Source: a virus. Taken from it: 51,672 nt of DNA. Both the position numbers and the translations under genes were made by a program. The stretch covers positions 1 through 51,672 of the IMG/VR virus record IMGVR_UViG_3300025127_006784; one strand, written 5' to 3'. How positions within the stretch are numbered: the first letter of the stretch is position 1; each line of letters starts with the position of its first letter. Shown piece by piece: positions 1-6,664 of the stretch. Below the pieces are notes generated by a model. That model worked only from the letters and a program-made list of their open reading frames with translations. It did no database searches and was not told where the DNA came from.

Positions 1-1
1 T

Positions 2-907
2 GATACTGCTCTAGAGTCGTCTCTAGTCGCTGCTATCGCAGGTGTCCAGTCTGATGTTGATCAGAACGAGTCTGACTCTGACGCTGCTCACTCTGCTGCT
101 ACAACTGATCGTGCTGCTATCCGCACTGAGTTTGCTGCTGCTGACTCCAGTCTTCTAGCAGCTATCAATGCTGTTCAATCTGACGTTGACGGTAATGAAG
201 CTGACTCTGACGCTGCTCACGGTGCTGCTACAACTGATCGTGCTGCTATCCGCAGTGAGTTTGCTGCTGCTGACGCTGTGCTATTGGGTGACGCTGCTGC
301 TGACTACAATACCCTCGGCAAATTAGAAGACAAGATTATTGCTCTTCAGGCTGACGTCGATGGTAACGAATCTGACTCTGACGCTGCTCACGGTGCTGCT
401 ACAACTGATCGTGCTGCTATCCGCAGTGAGTTTGCTGCTGCTGACTCCAGCCTTCTAGCTGCTATCAACGCTGTTCAGGCTGATGTTGACGGTAACGAAG
501 TTGACGCTGATGCTGCTATCGCTGCTCTTCAGGCTGATGTTGACGGTAACGAAGCTGACGCTGATGCTCTATTCGACAAGCACGAATCTGCTATCGGTCT
601 TGAGGCTGATGGTAGCTTCGGCGGCTTCTCAGGCACCAGCTACGTGGACACTGCTTCAACCGTAATGGACGGTGTAGTCAAGCTCGACGTTCAAGTAGCT
701 GCTAACGAAGGTGGTCTCACTTCTGAGATCGCTCGTGCTACTGGTGTTGAAGCTGGTCTAAACACTCGTCTTTCCGCTATGGAAAGCAAGTTCGTCTTTA
801 CCGGCGACAGTTCTTCGGGTGGTGCTCTAGTCCTTACAGACGGTAGTGATGTTGTCACAATGACCTTTACGGTTGTTGATGGTGTTAAGCAAATCACAAT
901 GTCCTAA
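2..907 (+). CDS. Repetitive coiled-coil fibre-like structural protein (5' end outside window)
   Basis: The reading frame is open from base 2, so this is the C-terminal ~301 residues of a longer protein; the ATG at 278 is internal. It consists of diverged repeats built from two blocks: an AVQADVDGNEADSDAA block and a TTDRAAIRSEFAAADSSLLAAI block. Successive copies of the TCT/GCT-GAC-TCT-GAC segment start at 71, 200 and 371, that is 43 and then 57 codons apart, followed by shorter LQADVDGNEADADA copies. Regular Ala/Asp heptad-like spacing suggests a trimeric coiled coil. The last ~90 residues lose the repeat and look like a beta-rich cap ending VDGVKQITMS. By analogy with repetitive fibre and structural proteins of marine myoviruses I infer a virion fibre or whisker; the exact role is unknown. 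A strong terminator follows. Confidence 0.75.
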   Translation, partial: DTALESSLVAAIAGVQSDVDQNESDSDAAHSAATTDRAAIRTEFAAADSSLLAAINAVQSDVDGNEADSDAAHGAATTDRAAIRSEFAAADAVLLGDAAADYNTLGKLEDKIIALQADVDGNESDSDAAHGAATTDRAAIRSEFAAADSSLLAAINAVQADVDGNEVDADAAIAALQADVDGNEADADALFDKHESAIGLEADGSFGGFSGTSYVDTASTVMDGVVKLDVQVAANEGGLTSEIARATGVEAGLNTRLSAMESKFVFTGDSSSGGALVLTDGSDVVTMTFTVVDGVKQITMS

Positions 908-953
908 GGGATCGTTAGTATCTAACTTCTGTTAGAGCACAATTAGTTTCATG

Positions 954-986
954 GAAGAGGCGGCTTTGGCTGCCTCTTCTTTTTTT
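954..986 (+). terminator. Rho-independent terminator
   Basis: An 11-bp stem (GAAGAGGCGGC at 954-964 with GCTGCCTCTTC at 969-979, one G-T wobble) with a TTTG loop is followed directly by seven T residues (980-986). It ends transcription of the fibre-like gene. The Shine-Dalgarno of the next gene (AGGAG, 987-991) starts right after the T run. Confidence 0.93.
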
Positions 987-1002
987 AGGAGATATTTATT
1001 GT

Positions 1003-1590
1003 ATGCCCGAAAAAAAGAATATAAAGAAATTAATTCTCCAATCTCAATTTGTAACAGAGGATTATGAAGATTCAGGAGAAAAACTAGCAAAATACACAGA
1101 AGAGTTCTATAAAGCTTTTCCTGAAGAGTATGAGAGAATGATGACCCATAAGGCAAAAAAAGCCAAAGAGAATCAAAACAACTCAGAATCTTCAAATATA
1201 AACCCTGAAGAGGAGCATTCATTAGAGGATACGAGTCCTAAATCCGAGACTATGAAGGTACTTTACAGGCGTATAACAAAGATTACACACCCAGATAAGG
1301 TGGAGTCCGAATTTCTTACCTCTTGCTTTAAAAAAGCCTCTACCGCATATGCTGAAAGTGATGTGGCAGAATTATTTACCATCGCCGCTACTTTAAATGT
1401 AGATGTTTCAGATTTGGATGCTGAGCAAATTGCCCTAGAACTTGAAGAGTCTATACTTGAGAAAAGTAACTCTATTAAGAATATGAAAGGTAGTTTGGCG
1501 TGGGCTTGGGCGAATGCGGAAACAGAAGAACAGAAAGAATTTATAAAAAAACAAGTCCAAGAACATGTGGATAAAAAATACCCTCAGTAA
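1003..1590 (+). CDS. J-domain-like (DnaJ-type) protein
   Basis: 195 residues. After a charged, low-complexity N-terminal half, residues 84-122 read MKVLYRRITKITHPDKV followed by F..ASTAYAESD, which is the helix II - HPD loop - helix III pattern of a J domain (HPD at 96-98). J domains recruit Hsp70 (DnaK) and stimulate its ATPase, so this protein may direct the host DnaK to a phage target such as virion assembly or replication. The C-terminal third is helical and charged (LAWAWANAETEEQ), a possible client-binding part. AGGAG at 987-991 is the likely ribosome site. It follows the terminator and precedes another small gene by 30 bases. Recognition rests on the HPD motif and its helical context. 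Confidence 0.7.
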   Translation: MPEKKNIKKLILQSQFVTEDYEDSGEKLAKYTEEFYKAFPEEYERMMTHKAKKAKENQNNSESSNINPEEEHSLEDTSPKSETMKVLYRRITKITHPDKVESEFLTSCFKKASTAYAESDVAELFTIAATLNVDVSDLDAEQIALELEESILEKSNSIKNMKGSLAWAWANAETEEQKEFIKKQVQEHVDKKYPQ

Positions 1591-1620
1591 ACCTATTTAT
1601 TACATCTTAAAGGAGTCACA

Positions 1621-2058
1621 ATGGAAGTTAAAGATATTGAACTCAAACTAAATGTAAAGAGTTTTAAAGCTCCTAAATATATTCATCTTATGGCTCTAGA
1701 CGCTATCCATTCTTTTGAAAATAGTCACCCAAAGAGCATCCCTCTACTTCTTTCCAGTTTAAAGATTGGCGACCCTAAATATTCTTATAACAAAATAGTA
1801 GAACTTTTGTCCACTATTGAAGAGTTTAAAGAATCTTTAGAACAAGTAAAGTCATTAATAGAAGAACATATGTATAATGATTTTTTAGAACCCACTTCAG
1901 ACTCAGGTCATCAATATATAACCCCAGATGGTGATATAGGAATATCATTAATGGATGGAAAGCAATCAGTGGAAATAAACCAAGGGAAAGAAAAACCCAA
2001 AAAGAAGCCTCGTAAAAAACGGGCAACAAAGAAAAAGACTACAAAAAAAGAAGAGTGA
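1621..2058 (+). CDS. Unknown protein with lysine-rich C-terminal tail
   Basis: 145 residues, AAGGAG Shine-Dalgarno 8 bases before the ATG. The first ~90 residues are mixed and partly helical (LLSTIEEFKESLEQVKSLIEEH). The last ~25 residues are almost entirely Lys, Arg, Thr and Pro (KPKKKPRKKRATKKK), a disordered basic tail suited to binding DNA, RNA or an acidic partner. No family recognised. It converges with the minus-strand gene at 2059, with no space between the two stop codons and no visible terminator. Confidence 0.75.
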   Translation: MEVKDIELKLNVKSFKAPKYIHLMALDAIHSFENSHPKSIPLLLSSLKIGDPKYSYNKIVELLSTIEEFKESLEQVKSLIEEHMYNDFLEPTSDSGHQYITPDGDIGISLMDGKQSVEINQGKEKPKKKPRKKRATKKKTTKKEE

Positions 2059-3306
2059 TCACCGTCCCATACAAAGATCATCAAAAATAGCTCTGATCTG
2101 TAGAAACACAGTTTCTGAATTTGCTGTTGGAGTATATAATCTATCTCTCCTACCCCTAACACAATTTATAAATGTATTGTGATGTTGTTGAAGCGCAAAA
2201 ACGAATAATTCAAATCCAAAACTATCTGCGTGTTCTGCTACCTCATAACAAGTCATAGGAAGAGAGTTCATTGTTTGCGCTTCTTCGTCTGTCATTGTTA
2301 TAATAACTTTTTGTGAGTCTGGTCTCCACGAAAACGGATATGTATTCATTGACCAATACATCGTATCTATTGTGGGTTCTTGTCCAGCACTGTCAATCAT
2401 TCTGCCAGCTTCTATCACAGCAAGAAACTCATCAGCGGGTACAAAATCAGACACCATTCTTGCGAGGTGATATGCGGGTCTTAGGTCGTCACCTGCCCTA
2501 GCACCAACGACAACGAGTCCAAAGCGAAATGTGCTCGTTATCGGGTCGTCTAAGAGGGGAGTAATACCTTGTACCATTGAATCTATCTCATCCCTGAATG
2601 AACCAGAGATATCAATTACAAAAACTAAATCTACACCACGAGTATCAAATCCTTCATCAACTTCCCCATCACAATCATTATCTAAGTCATCACATCTTTC
2701 TAATGCTGGTAAAACTTGACTGTCACATGGTCCGCCGAAAGATCCATCCGTACAGTATCTAATCCCTGCTCTACATTCGCCAACACCCAGGGTTCCATCT
2801 GGTCCCTCGTAGCATACAACTGCTGTTGCATTAGCAATACCTTCGTCAATAGTTCCATTACAATTATTATCAACACCGTCACAAATCTCATCAGTGGGTC
2901 CTACATGTCCGCCACAATATAAGACGCCGTTAGAACAACTCATCACTCCTGGTTTACAGATTCCTACTCCGTAATCTACATTTTCTTCAAATCCGCAAAG
3001 TTGATGTTCTTCTGGGTATGTTTCATCAATTACCGCATCACAATCGTTATCTATTCCGTCACAGACTTCATCGGTTGGCCCTTGTGCTCCTACACATTCG
3101 GACCAGCCATTCCTTGTACAGGTTTTTATACCGTATGAGCACTGCCCTGCTCGCTGTACAATATCAACAGGATCAGCGGAAGGAAAATCTTGTCCATGTT
3201 CATCGCAAACAATTTTACTACCAGGGACACACTCTAGTTTTATGAGGCGGTCCTCCTCACAGGCAACAAACAATAGTAGTGCGGGTAGGATTTTGATTAA
3301 TCTCAT
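2059..3306 (-). CDS. Lipoprotein with MopE-type metal-binding repeats and a von Willebrand A domain
   Basis: 415 residues. The N-terminus (MRLIKILPALLLFVAC) is a short signal peptide with a lipobox-like FVAC; the Phe at -3 is not ideal. Residues ~25-215 carry Cys-rich units with three clear copies of the MopE-type putative metal-binding motif: EVCDGIDNDCDAVIDE, EICDGVDNNCNGTIDE and ERCDDLDNDCDGEVDE, separated by paired-Cys segments such as GVGICKPGVMSC. From about residue 225 a vWA domain follows, with the MIDAS motif DISGS (in VFVIDISGSF) and a later TMTDEE that could give the MIDAS Asp. Such proteins are typical of Deltaproteobacteria/Myxococcota-like surfaces and are unexpected in a phage. 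It is the last gene of a three-gene minus-strand unit and overlaps the upstream gene by 4 bases (ATGA). A secreted adhesion or receptor-masking role is inference. Confidence 0.85.
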   Translation of the reverse strand: MRLIKILPALLLFVACEEDRLIKLECVPGSKIVCDEHGQDFPSADPVDIVQRAGQCSYGIKTCTRNGWSECVGAQGPTDEVCDGIDNDCDAVIDETYPEEHQLCGFEENVDYGVGICKPGVMSCSNGVLYCGGHVGPTDEICDGVDNNCNGTIDEGIANATAVVCYEGPDGTLGVGECRAGIRYCTDGSFGGPCDSQVLPALERCDDLDNDCDGEVDEGFDTRGVDLVFVIDISGSFRDEIDSMVQGITPLLDDPITSTFRFGLVVVGARAGDDLRPAYHLARMVSDFVPADEFLAVIEAGRMIDSAGQEPTIDTMYWSMNTYPFSWRPDSQKVIITMTDEEAQTMNSLPMTCYEVAEHADSFGFELFVFALQQHHNTFINCVRGRRDRLYTPTANSETVFLQIRAIFDDLCMGR

Positions 3307-3788
3307 TTTGTTAAACCACTAGCCGGAATTGAGGATAAGCATTTGTTTTTACTAGAAAATAAAAGTATAGTTATGGCACTACTTTGTGCCCACCTGAAAC
3401 GAACAAAATCAATAGGTAATGTTTTTTCCGAATAATCAGCAGTTAATACTACAGGAATTTTATCCTTGGACTTCCCTGGTGGTATAAAAGCTAATATCAA
3501 GGTATTATGAGGTCCGACCTCTACTCTTCCGCTAATAAAGCCCATTTTTTGAGCAGCAGGAATCCCTATCCGAATCTCGGTAGTTTCACCAGGAGTATTA
3601 TACAGGTTGTGGTCTGCTTGCATAACCCATTGGCAATTACTTCGTTGACCTGGGAGGTAATATGTTACATCTCCCGATAGAACAAGTTCGGGTTTAATGC
3701 TGTTATAATATATTAGAGAGGCAGCTAAGAGGGAGACAGTTCCTAGAATAAATAAGAGCACCCTTTTACGTGTTAACACTCTTATCAT
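3303..3788 (-). CDS. Membrane-anchored protein of unknown function
   Basis: 161 residues. A basic start (MIRVLTRKR) precedes one hydrophobic segment at about residues 10-27 (VLLFILGTVSLLAASLIY), so the protein is probably an inner-membrane-anchored or exported protein with a ~130-residue periplasmic part. That part is beta-rich (ELVLSGDVTYYLPG, TEIRIGIPAAQKMGF, NTLILAFIPPG) and has two Cys (in SNCQW and NKCLS) that could form a disulphide. No family recognised. It is translationally coupled to the vWA/MopE lipoprotein gene, which suggests they work together at the envelope. Confidence 0.7.
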   Translation of the reverse strand: MIRVLTRKRVLLFILGTVSLLAASLIYYNSIKPELVLSGDVTYYLPGQRSNCQWVMQADHNLYNTPGETTEIRIGIPAAQKMGFISGRVEVGPHNTLILAFIPPGKSKDKIPVVLTADYSEKTLPIDFVRFRWAQSSAITILLFSSKNKCLSSIPASGLTK

Positions 3789-3805
3789 TTTCTACTCCCA
3801 ATATT

Positions 3806-4105
3806 TTAGTGTAACGATAGTCCTTCTTTTTTATGTCCGTCTAGAATTAAAACGAACGGAAGTTTGACCATCTCTTTAGTAAGTATGTTTTTTGTTGAGT
3901 TATTCTTAGTTGTTGTAATAACATAGACTAAACTTTGGTACGAGTTTTTAGCTTCATTGTTGAATTTCCACTCCCCATTTATTTTTTCCCAGACTGGCTT
4001 GATGGTTGTTTGTTCGTCGTCACCATAAACATTTTGGGTAAATAAAACTAAAGCCGCTAATACAATAGCGACTGATTTGAAGAGGGATTTCATTTGTAAC
4101 AACAT
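3806..4105 (-). CDS. Small exported protein
   Basis: 99 residues with a convincing signal peptide: MLLQMKSLFKSVAIVLAALV then LFTQNVYGDD, with probable cleavage after VYG. The mature part is ~70 residues and contains WEKINGEWKFN and a beta-type VYVITTTKNN segment. The first ATG is chosen because AGAAGG precedes it by about 9 bases, whereas the second Met codon has no ribosome site. First gene of the minus-strand envelope unit; function unknown. Confidence 0.7.
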   Translation of the reverse strand: MLLQMKSLFKSVAIVLAALVLFTQNVYGDDEQTTIKPVWEKINGEWKFNNEAKNSYQSLVYVITTTKNNSTKNILTKEMVKLPFVLILDGHKKEGLSLH

Positions 4106-4191
4106 ATTGTTATACCTTCTTTATTATTGGATAGTATTAAAATAATACAACTTATATAGACAGAAAGTCCCAATTCGGAAATAGTTATTTT
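4106..4191. promoter_or_regulatory. Divergent intergenic region with a perfect inverted repeat
   Basis: 86 bases separate the minus-strand envelope unit from the protease gene, so both promoters should lie here. A perfect inverted repeat GTATTA-N3-TAATAC (4134-4148) is a possible operator. On the minus strand a TTGTAT followed by AT-rich -10-like sequence is plausible. I could not assign an exact promoter on either strand. Confidence 0.45.
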
Positions 4192-5127
4192 ATGATGCGT
4201 ATATTTACCGATGCCCTGCGAGTGTGTTCAATCACCCTGTTGTATATTATGGTCACAAGTTGCTCTTCTGCCTGCGCTACATCTAATCACGTTAAACCCG
4301 TAGTACACAATTTTCCTGTAAAATCATTTATACAATTACGAAGTGATACTCTCTGGAAAGGGTGTGAAAAAGATAAAGATGGCAAAATTAAGTGTCAAGA
4401 CGCAACCTCCCGAGCCGTATCTTCTGGCTCGTTTATTAAACATAGTGAAGTAGATACAAGTGTGAGTTATGCGCTTTCAGCAGGACATTCATGTAGAAGT
4501 ACTTTTGTTCCTGAGCGAATTATCTCAGGAGTAACAGTAACACATATCGCTCAAAGATTTACTGTGATTGATTATAACGGTTTTAAATACAAGGCTCAAG
4601 TAGTTGCCATAGATAAAAGATTTGACCTTTGTTTATTAGAGGTAAGGTCTGTGTTGATCAAACACCCTGTCCTTAAAGTAGCTAAAAATTCTCCTAAGCG
4701 TGGTGAACTGACTTACAATATGGCCGCACCTCATGGGATTGTGTTTCCCAGGATGGTCTTAACTTTTGATGGATACTTTACAGGGTATTCACCAGAAGGG
4801 TATGCCATGTATAGTATGCCAACTAAGCCTGGCAGCAGTGGTTCTCCTATTATGAATATCAATAATGAATTGGTCGGAAACATTTTTGCTGGTTATAGGT
4901 CCATGGAAAATATTGGTGTAGCATCTCCTCTTATAGCTATTAAGGTTTTCCTCAAAAATTCTATCGCTCAAGCCGAAATGAAAGTATGGGCTAGAATGAA
5001 TAAAAATATGGATAAAACTGATGTTCAAATGTTAGAAATGAGCCAAAAACTACACAAAAAAATGAGTGAATATTTTCATATTAAAACCGTCAAGGATAAT
5101 ATAGGGGAAAATTTCTTACCCCTGTAA
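4192..5127 (+). CDS. Exported trypsin-like serine protease
   Basis: 311 residues. The N-terminus (ALRVCSITLLYIMVTSC) is a signal sequence with a lipobox-like VTSC, so it may be a lipoprotein facing the periplasm. The chymotrypsin/HtrA-type triad is visible in order: His in SAGHSC, Asp in KRFDLCLLEV, and Ser in the GSSGSPI oxyanion loop preceded by TKPG. The N-terminal barrel carries VIDYNGFKYKAQVVAID, as in trypsin-like proteases. No PDZ domain follows; the C-terminal ~60 residues are helical. It is divergent from, and probably functionally tied to, the minus-strand surface proteins. Possible roles are processing those proteins or cleaving a host envelope protein; this is inference. A weak GGAA is the only ribosome-site-like sequence; two adjacent Met codons make the exact start uncertain. 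Confidence 0.85.
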   Translation: MMRIFTDALRVCSITLLYIMVTSCSSACATSNHVKPVVHNFPVKSFIQLRSDTLWKGCEKDKDGKIKCQDATSRAVSSGSFIKHSEVDTSVSYALSAGHSCRSTFVPERIISGVTVTHIAQRFTVIDYNGFKYKAQVVAIDKRFDLCLLEVRSVLIKHPVLKVAKNSPKRGELTYNMAAPHGIVFPRMVLTFDGYFTGYSPEGYAMYSMPTKPGSSGSPIMNINNELVGNIFAGYRSMENIGVASPLIAIKVFLKNSIAQAEMKVWARMNKNMDKTDVQMLEMSQKLHKKMSEYFHIKTVKDNIGENFLPL

Positions 5128-5140
5128 TAGGAGTGGGATC

Positions 5141-5314
5141 ATGACTAGTCGATATAAACCAGTCATCGTTGTTATTAAGAAAAAGAGCACTACTTCAGAA
5201 AGAAGCCTTGAACTTCCGTTGGGTCATTTTCCTGTCTGTGAAAAACTTGAACCAGTCATTAAGCCTCAGCGGGGCATAACTGTAATAAAGATTCACGGCG
5301 ACGAAAAAATCTAA
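5141..5314 (+). CDS. Small unknown protein (57 aa)
   Basis: A short ORF with ATG at 5141, stop TAA at 5312-5314 and a good ribosome site (AGGAGTGGG) right after the protease stop. The protein begins MTSRYKPVIVVIKKKS and ends ITVIKIHGDEKI; it is basic, has one Cys, and its two hydrophobic beta-like strands could pair. The close spacing to the protease gene suggests co-transcription. No family recognised. Confidence 0.6.
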   Translation: MTSRYKPVIVVIKKKSTTSERSLELPLGHFPVCEKLEPVIKPQRGITVIKIHGDEKI

Positions 5315-5375
5315 TTCATAAGATATTTATAGAAGTTTGGAATATGCGATATCCACCGCATTTTAGGAGACTTAT

Positions 5376-5819
5376 ATGCCAAATTTAATAAACCAGCCTA
5401 ATATACCTTCCCTTCAAAGCTCCTTAGCAGCGAAAAGTCCTGTTAGTCATGCTAAATTTAAACTGTCTGGAGCGGGTGAAAATAATAGTACCATCCTGAT
5501 GGCTTCAGGAGCAGCCAATCAAACAACTATTCATCAATGTTCTCCTGATGCTTTGGATGAAGTTTATTTATGGGCTTCAGTATCTGGCTCGACAGATGCT
5601 AAGGTTTATGTTTCCATTGACGGATCCAATGCGTCATTTATTAACGATATATCGGCTCAAGGAGGGTTGGTACAAATTTATCCTGGAGTACCACATCAGG
5701 GAGCAACAATTACTGCCTGGTCAAACGCTGCTGGTGTTTTAAGAATTTTTGGTTATGTTGCTCGTCATTATAAAATCGCTGATTATAATGTTTCTTTTGG
5801 TTACGATGGTACAGAATAG
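5376..5819 (+). CDS. Beta-rich unknown protein, possibly virion decoration
   Basis: 147 residues; TTTTAGGAG lies upstream of the ATG. The sequence alternates short hydrophobic strands and turns (DEVYLWASVSGSTDAKVYVS, QIYPGVPHQGATITAW, GVLRIFGYVARH), giving a beta-sandwich-like profile without signal peptide or membrane segment. Small proteins of this look in T4-like phages are often virion decoration or neck/tail accessory proteins, but no specific family is recognised. It is followed 15 bases later by another small gene with its own GGAGG site. Confidence 0.6.
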   Translation: MPNLINQPNIPSLQSSLAAKSPVSHAKFKLSGAGENNSTILMASGAANQTTIHQCSPDALDEVYLWASVSGSTDAKVYVSIDGSNASFINDISAQGGLVQIYPGVPHQGATITAWSNAAGVLRIFGYVARHYKIADYNVSFGYDGTE

Positions 5820-5834
5820 ACGGAGGATATTCTC

Positions 5835-6140
5835 ATGGGTAAAAGACGTATGCTTGGTTCTGTTGATCCTTTACAAGATAGTCGGAACCTTTTAAAGAAA
5901 ATAAGTACACTTCAAGAACAAATGCTTAATGTTCAACAAACTAGTGTTGGTGTTCGAAATGAGTTTATTCTACAAAACGAAATACTTACCACTAATCACA
6001 ACAGTATTTATGTTTCGGGATCAGATCACTATCTTTATATAAACGGTACCGATGAGTTTGGTGAATACGGAGTATACCAACTTGATATAAGAGATGGCGG
6101 GTTTTATGTTGAGAAAACTCCAGATCCTACAAAAGATTAA
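5835..6140 (+). CDS. Small unknown protein with N-terminal coiled coil
   Basis: 101 residues, CGGAGG ribosome site. Residues ~12-38 form an amphipathic helix (RNLLKKISTLQEQMLNVQQ), followed by beta-type sequence (NSIYVSGSDHYLYINGTDE, GVYQLDIRDGGFYVE). A short coiled coil plus a beta head suggests an oligomeric structural accessory protein. Function not recognised. Confidence 0.6.
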   Translation: MGKRRMLGSVDPLQDSRNLLKKISTLQEQMLNVQQTSVGVRNEFILQNEILTTNHNSIYVSGSDHYLYINGTDEFGEYGVYQLDIRDGGFYVEKTPDPTKD

Positions 6141-6201
6141 AAAGCACTTTTAACACACTATTTATTAGAGTTACCCGTTCGGGTTTTACGGAGGAATTAT
6201 A
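6141..6201 (+). other. Intergenic leader with small hairpin and TATTTAT box
   Basis: 61 bases. TATTTAT is at 6159-6165, a short hairpin ACCC-GTTC-GGGT at 6173-6184 is followed by a run of T (6184-6187), and a GGAGG ribosome site precedes the next ATG. The hairpin is too short to be a convincing terminator; it could be a weak attenuator. Confidence 0.35.
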
Positions 6202-6444
6202 ATGGCTAGTCCACGAGTTAGAAGATTAAGAAAAGCTGCTAGAGTCGCAACTCCAGCACCTGTAGTCACACCAGAAGCACCAGAGGTCGCCGCAGCACCT
6301 GCTCCAGCACCTGCTCCAGTAATTGAGGAGATCTGCGAAGAGGATCCTTGTGAGACAGAAGATTGTGAAACACACCCAGAACCAAAAGCTTCTAAAAAGT
6401 CTTCCAAGAAAGTAAAGAAATCAAGTGCTAAAAAGGCTAACTAA
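6202..6444 (+). CDS. Ala/Pro-rich protein with acidic Cys cluster and Lys/Ser tail
   Basis: 80 residues with three distinct low-complexity parts: a basic start (MASPRVRRLRKAARVATP), an Ala-Pro-Val linker with repeated PAPAPAP, an acidic segment with three Cys (EEICEEDPCETEDCETH), and a histone-H1-like C-terminus (KASKKSSKKVKKSSAKKAN). Strong GGAGG ribosome site. Most likely disordered; the basic tail may bind DNA or RNA and the Cys/acidic patch may bind metal. No family assigned. The next gene starts inside its last codons. Confidence 0.65.
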   Translation: MASPRVRRLRKAARVATPAPVVTPEAPEVAAAPAPAPAPVIEEICEEDPCETEDCETHPEPKASKKSSKKVKKSSAKKAN

Positions 6445-6664
6445 AAAGTTTCTTCTCAACGAAGAATTTAAAGTGGATGCTGGAGCATCTGTTCAAGCTC
6501 TTTATGATATTGTATCTAGTATTAGAGTTACAAACAAAAGAGACTCCGGAAGAGTCCAACTGGCAAAAGAACATATCCGTTCTATTAAACGTCACGTAAG
6601 ATCTCTAAACGAGCGTGTAAATGCTTTAGAAGAAGAATTAAAGATACTAACAGAGGATAAGTAA
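6425..6664 (+). CDS. Small basic coiled-coil protein
   Basis: 79 residues from a GTG at 6425 that overlaps the previous gene by 20 bases; the stop overlaps the ATG of the next gene (TAATG). Residues ~45-76 form a charged helix (HVRSLNERVNALEEELKIL) with heptad spacing, so a dimeric coiled coil is likely. No good ribosome site precedes the GTG, so the exact start is uncertain. Function unknown; coupling to the downstream 1119-residue gene suggests a partner role. Confidence 0.6.
   Translation: MLKRLTKKFLLNEEFKVDAGASVQALYDIVSSIRVTNKRDSGRVQLAKEHIRSIKRHVRSLNERVNALEEELKILTEDK

Noticed and set aside
2-560. DNA repeats as a CRISPR array
   Set aside because: The repeats are in frame, encode diverged protein repeats, are 129 and 171 bases apart and lack unique spacers.
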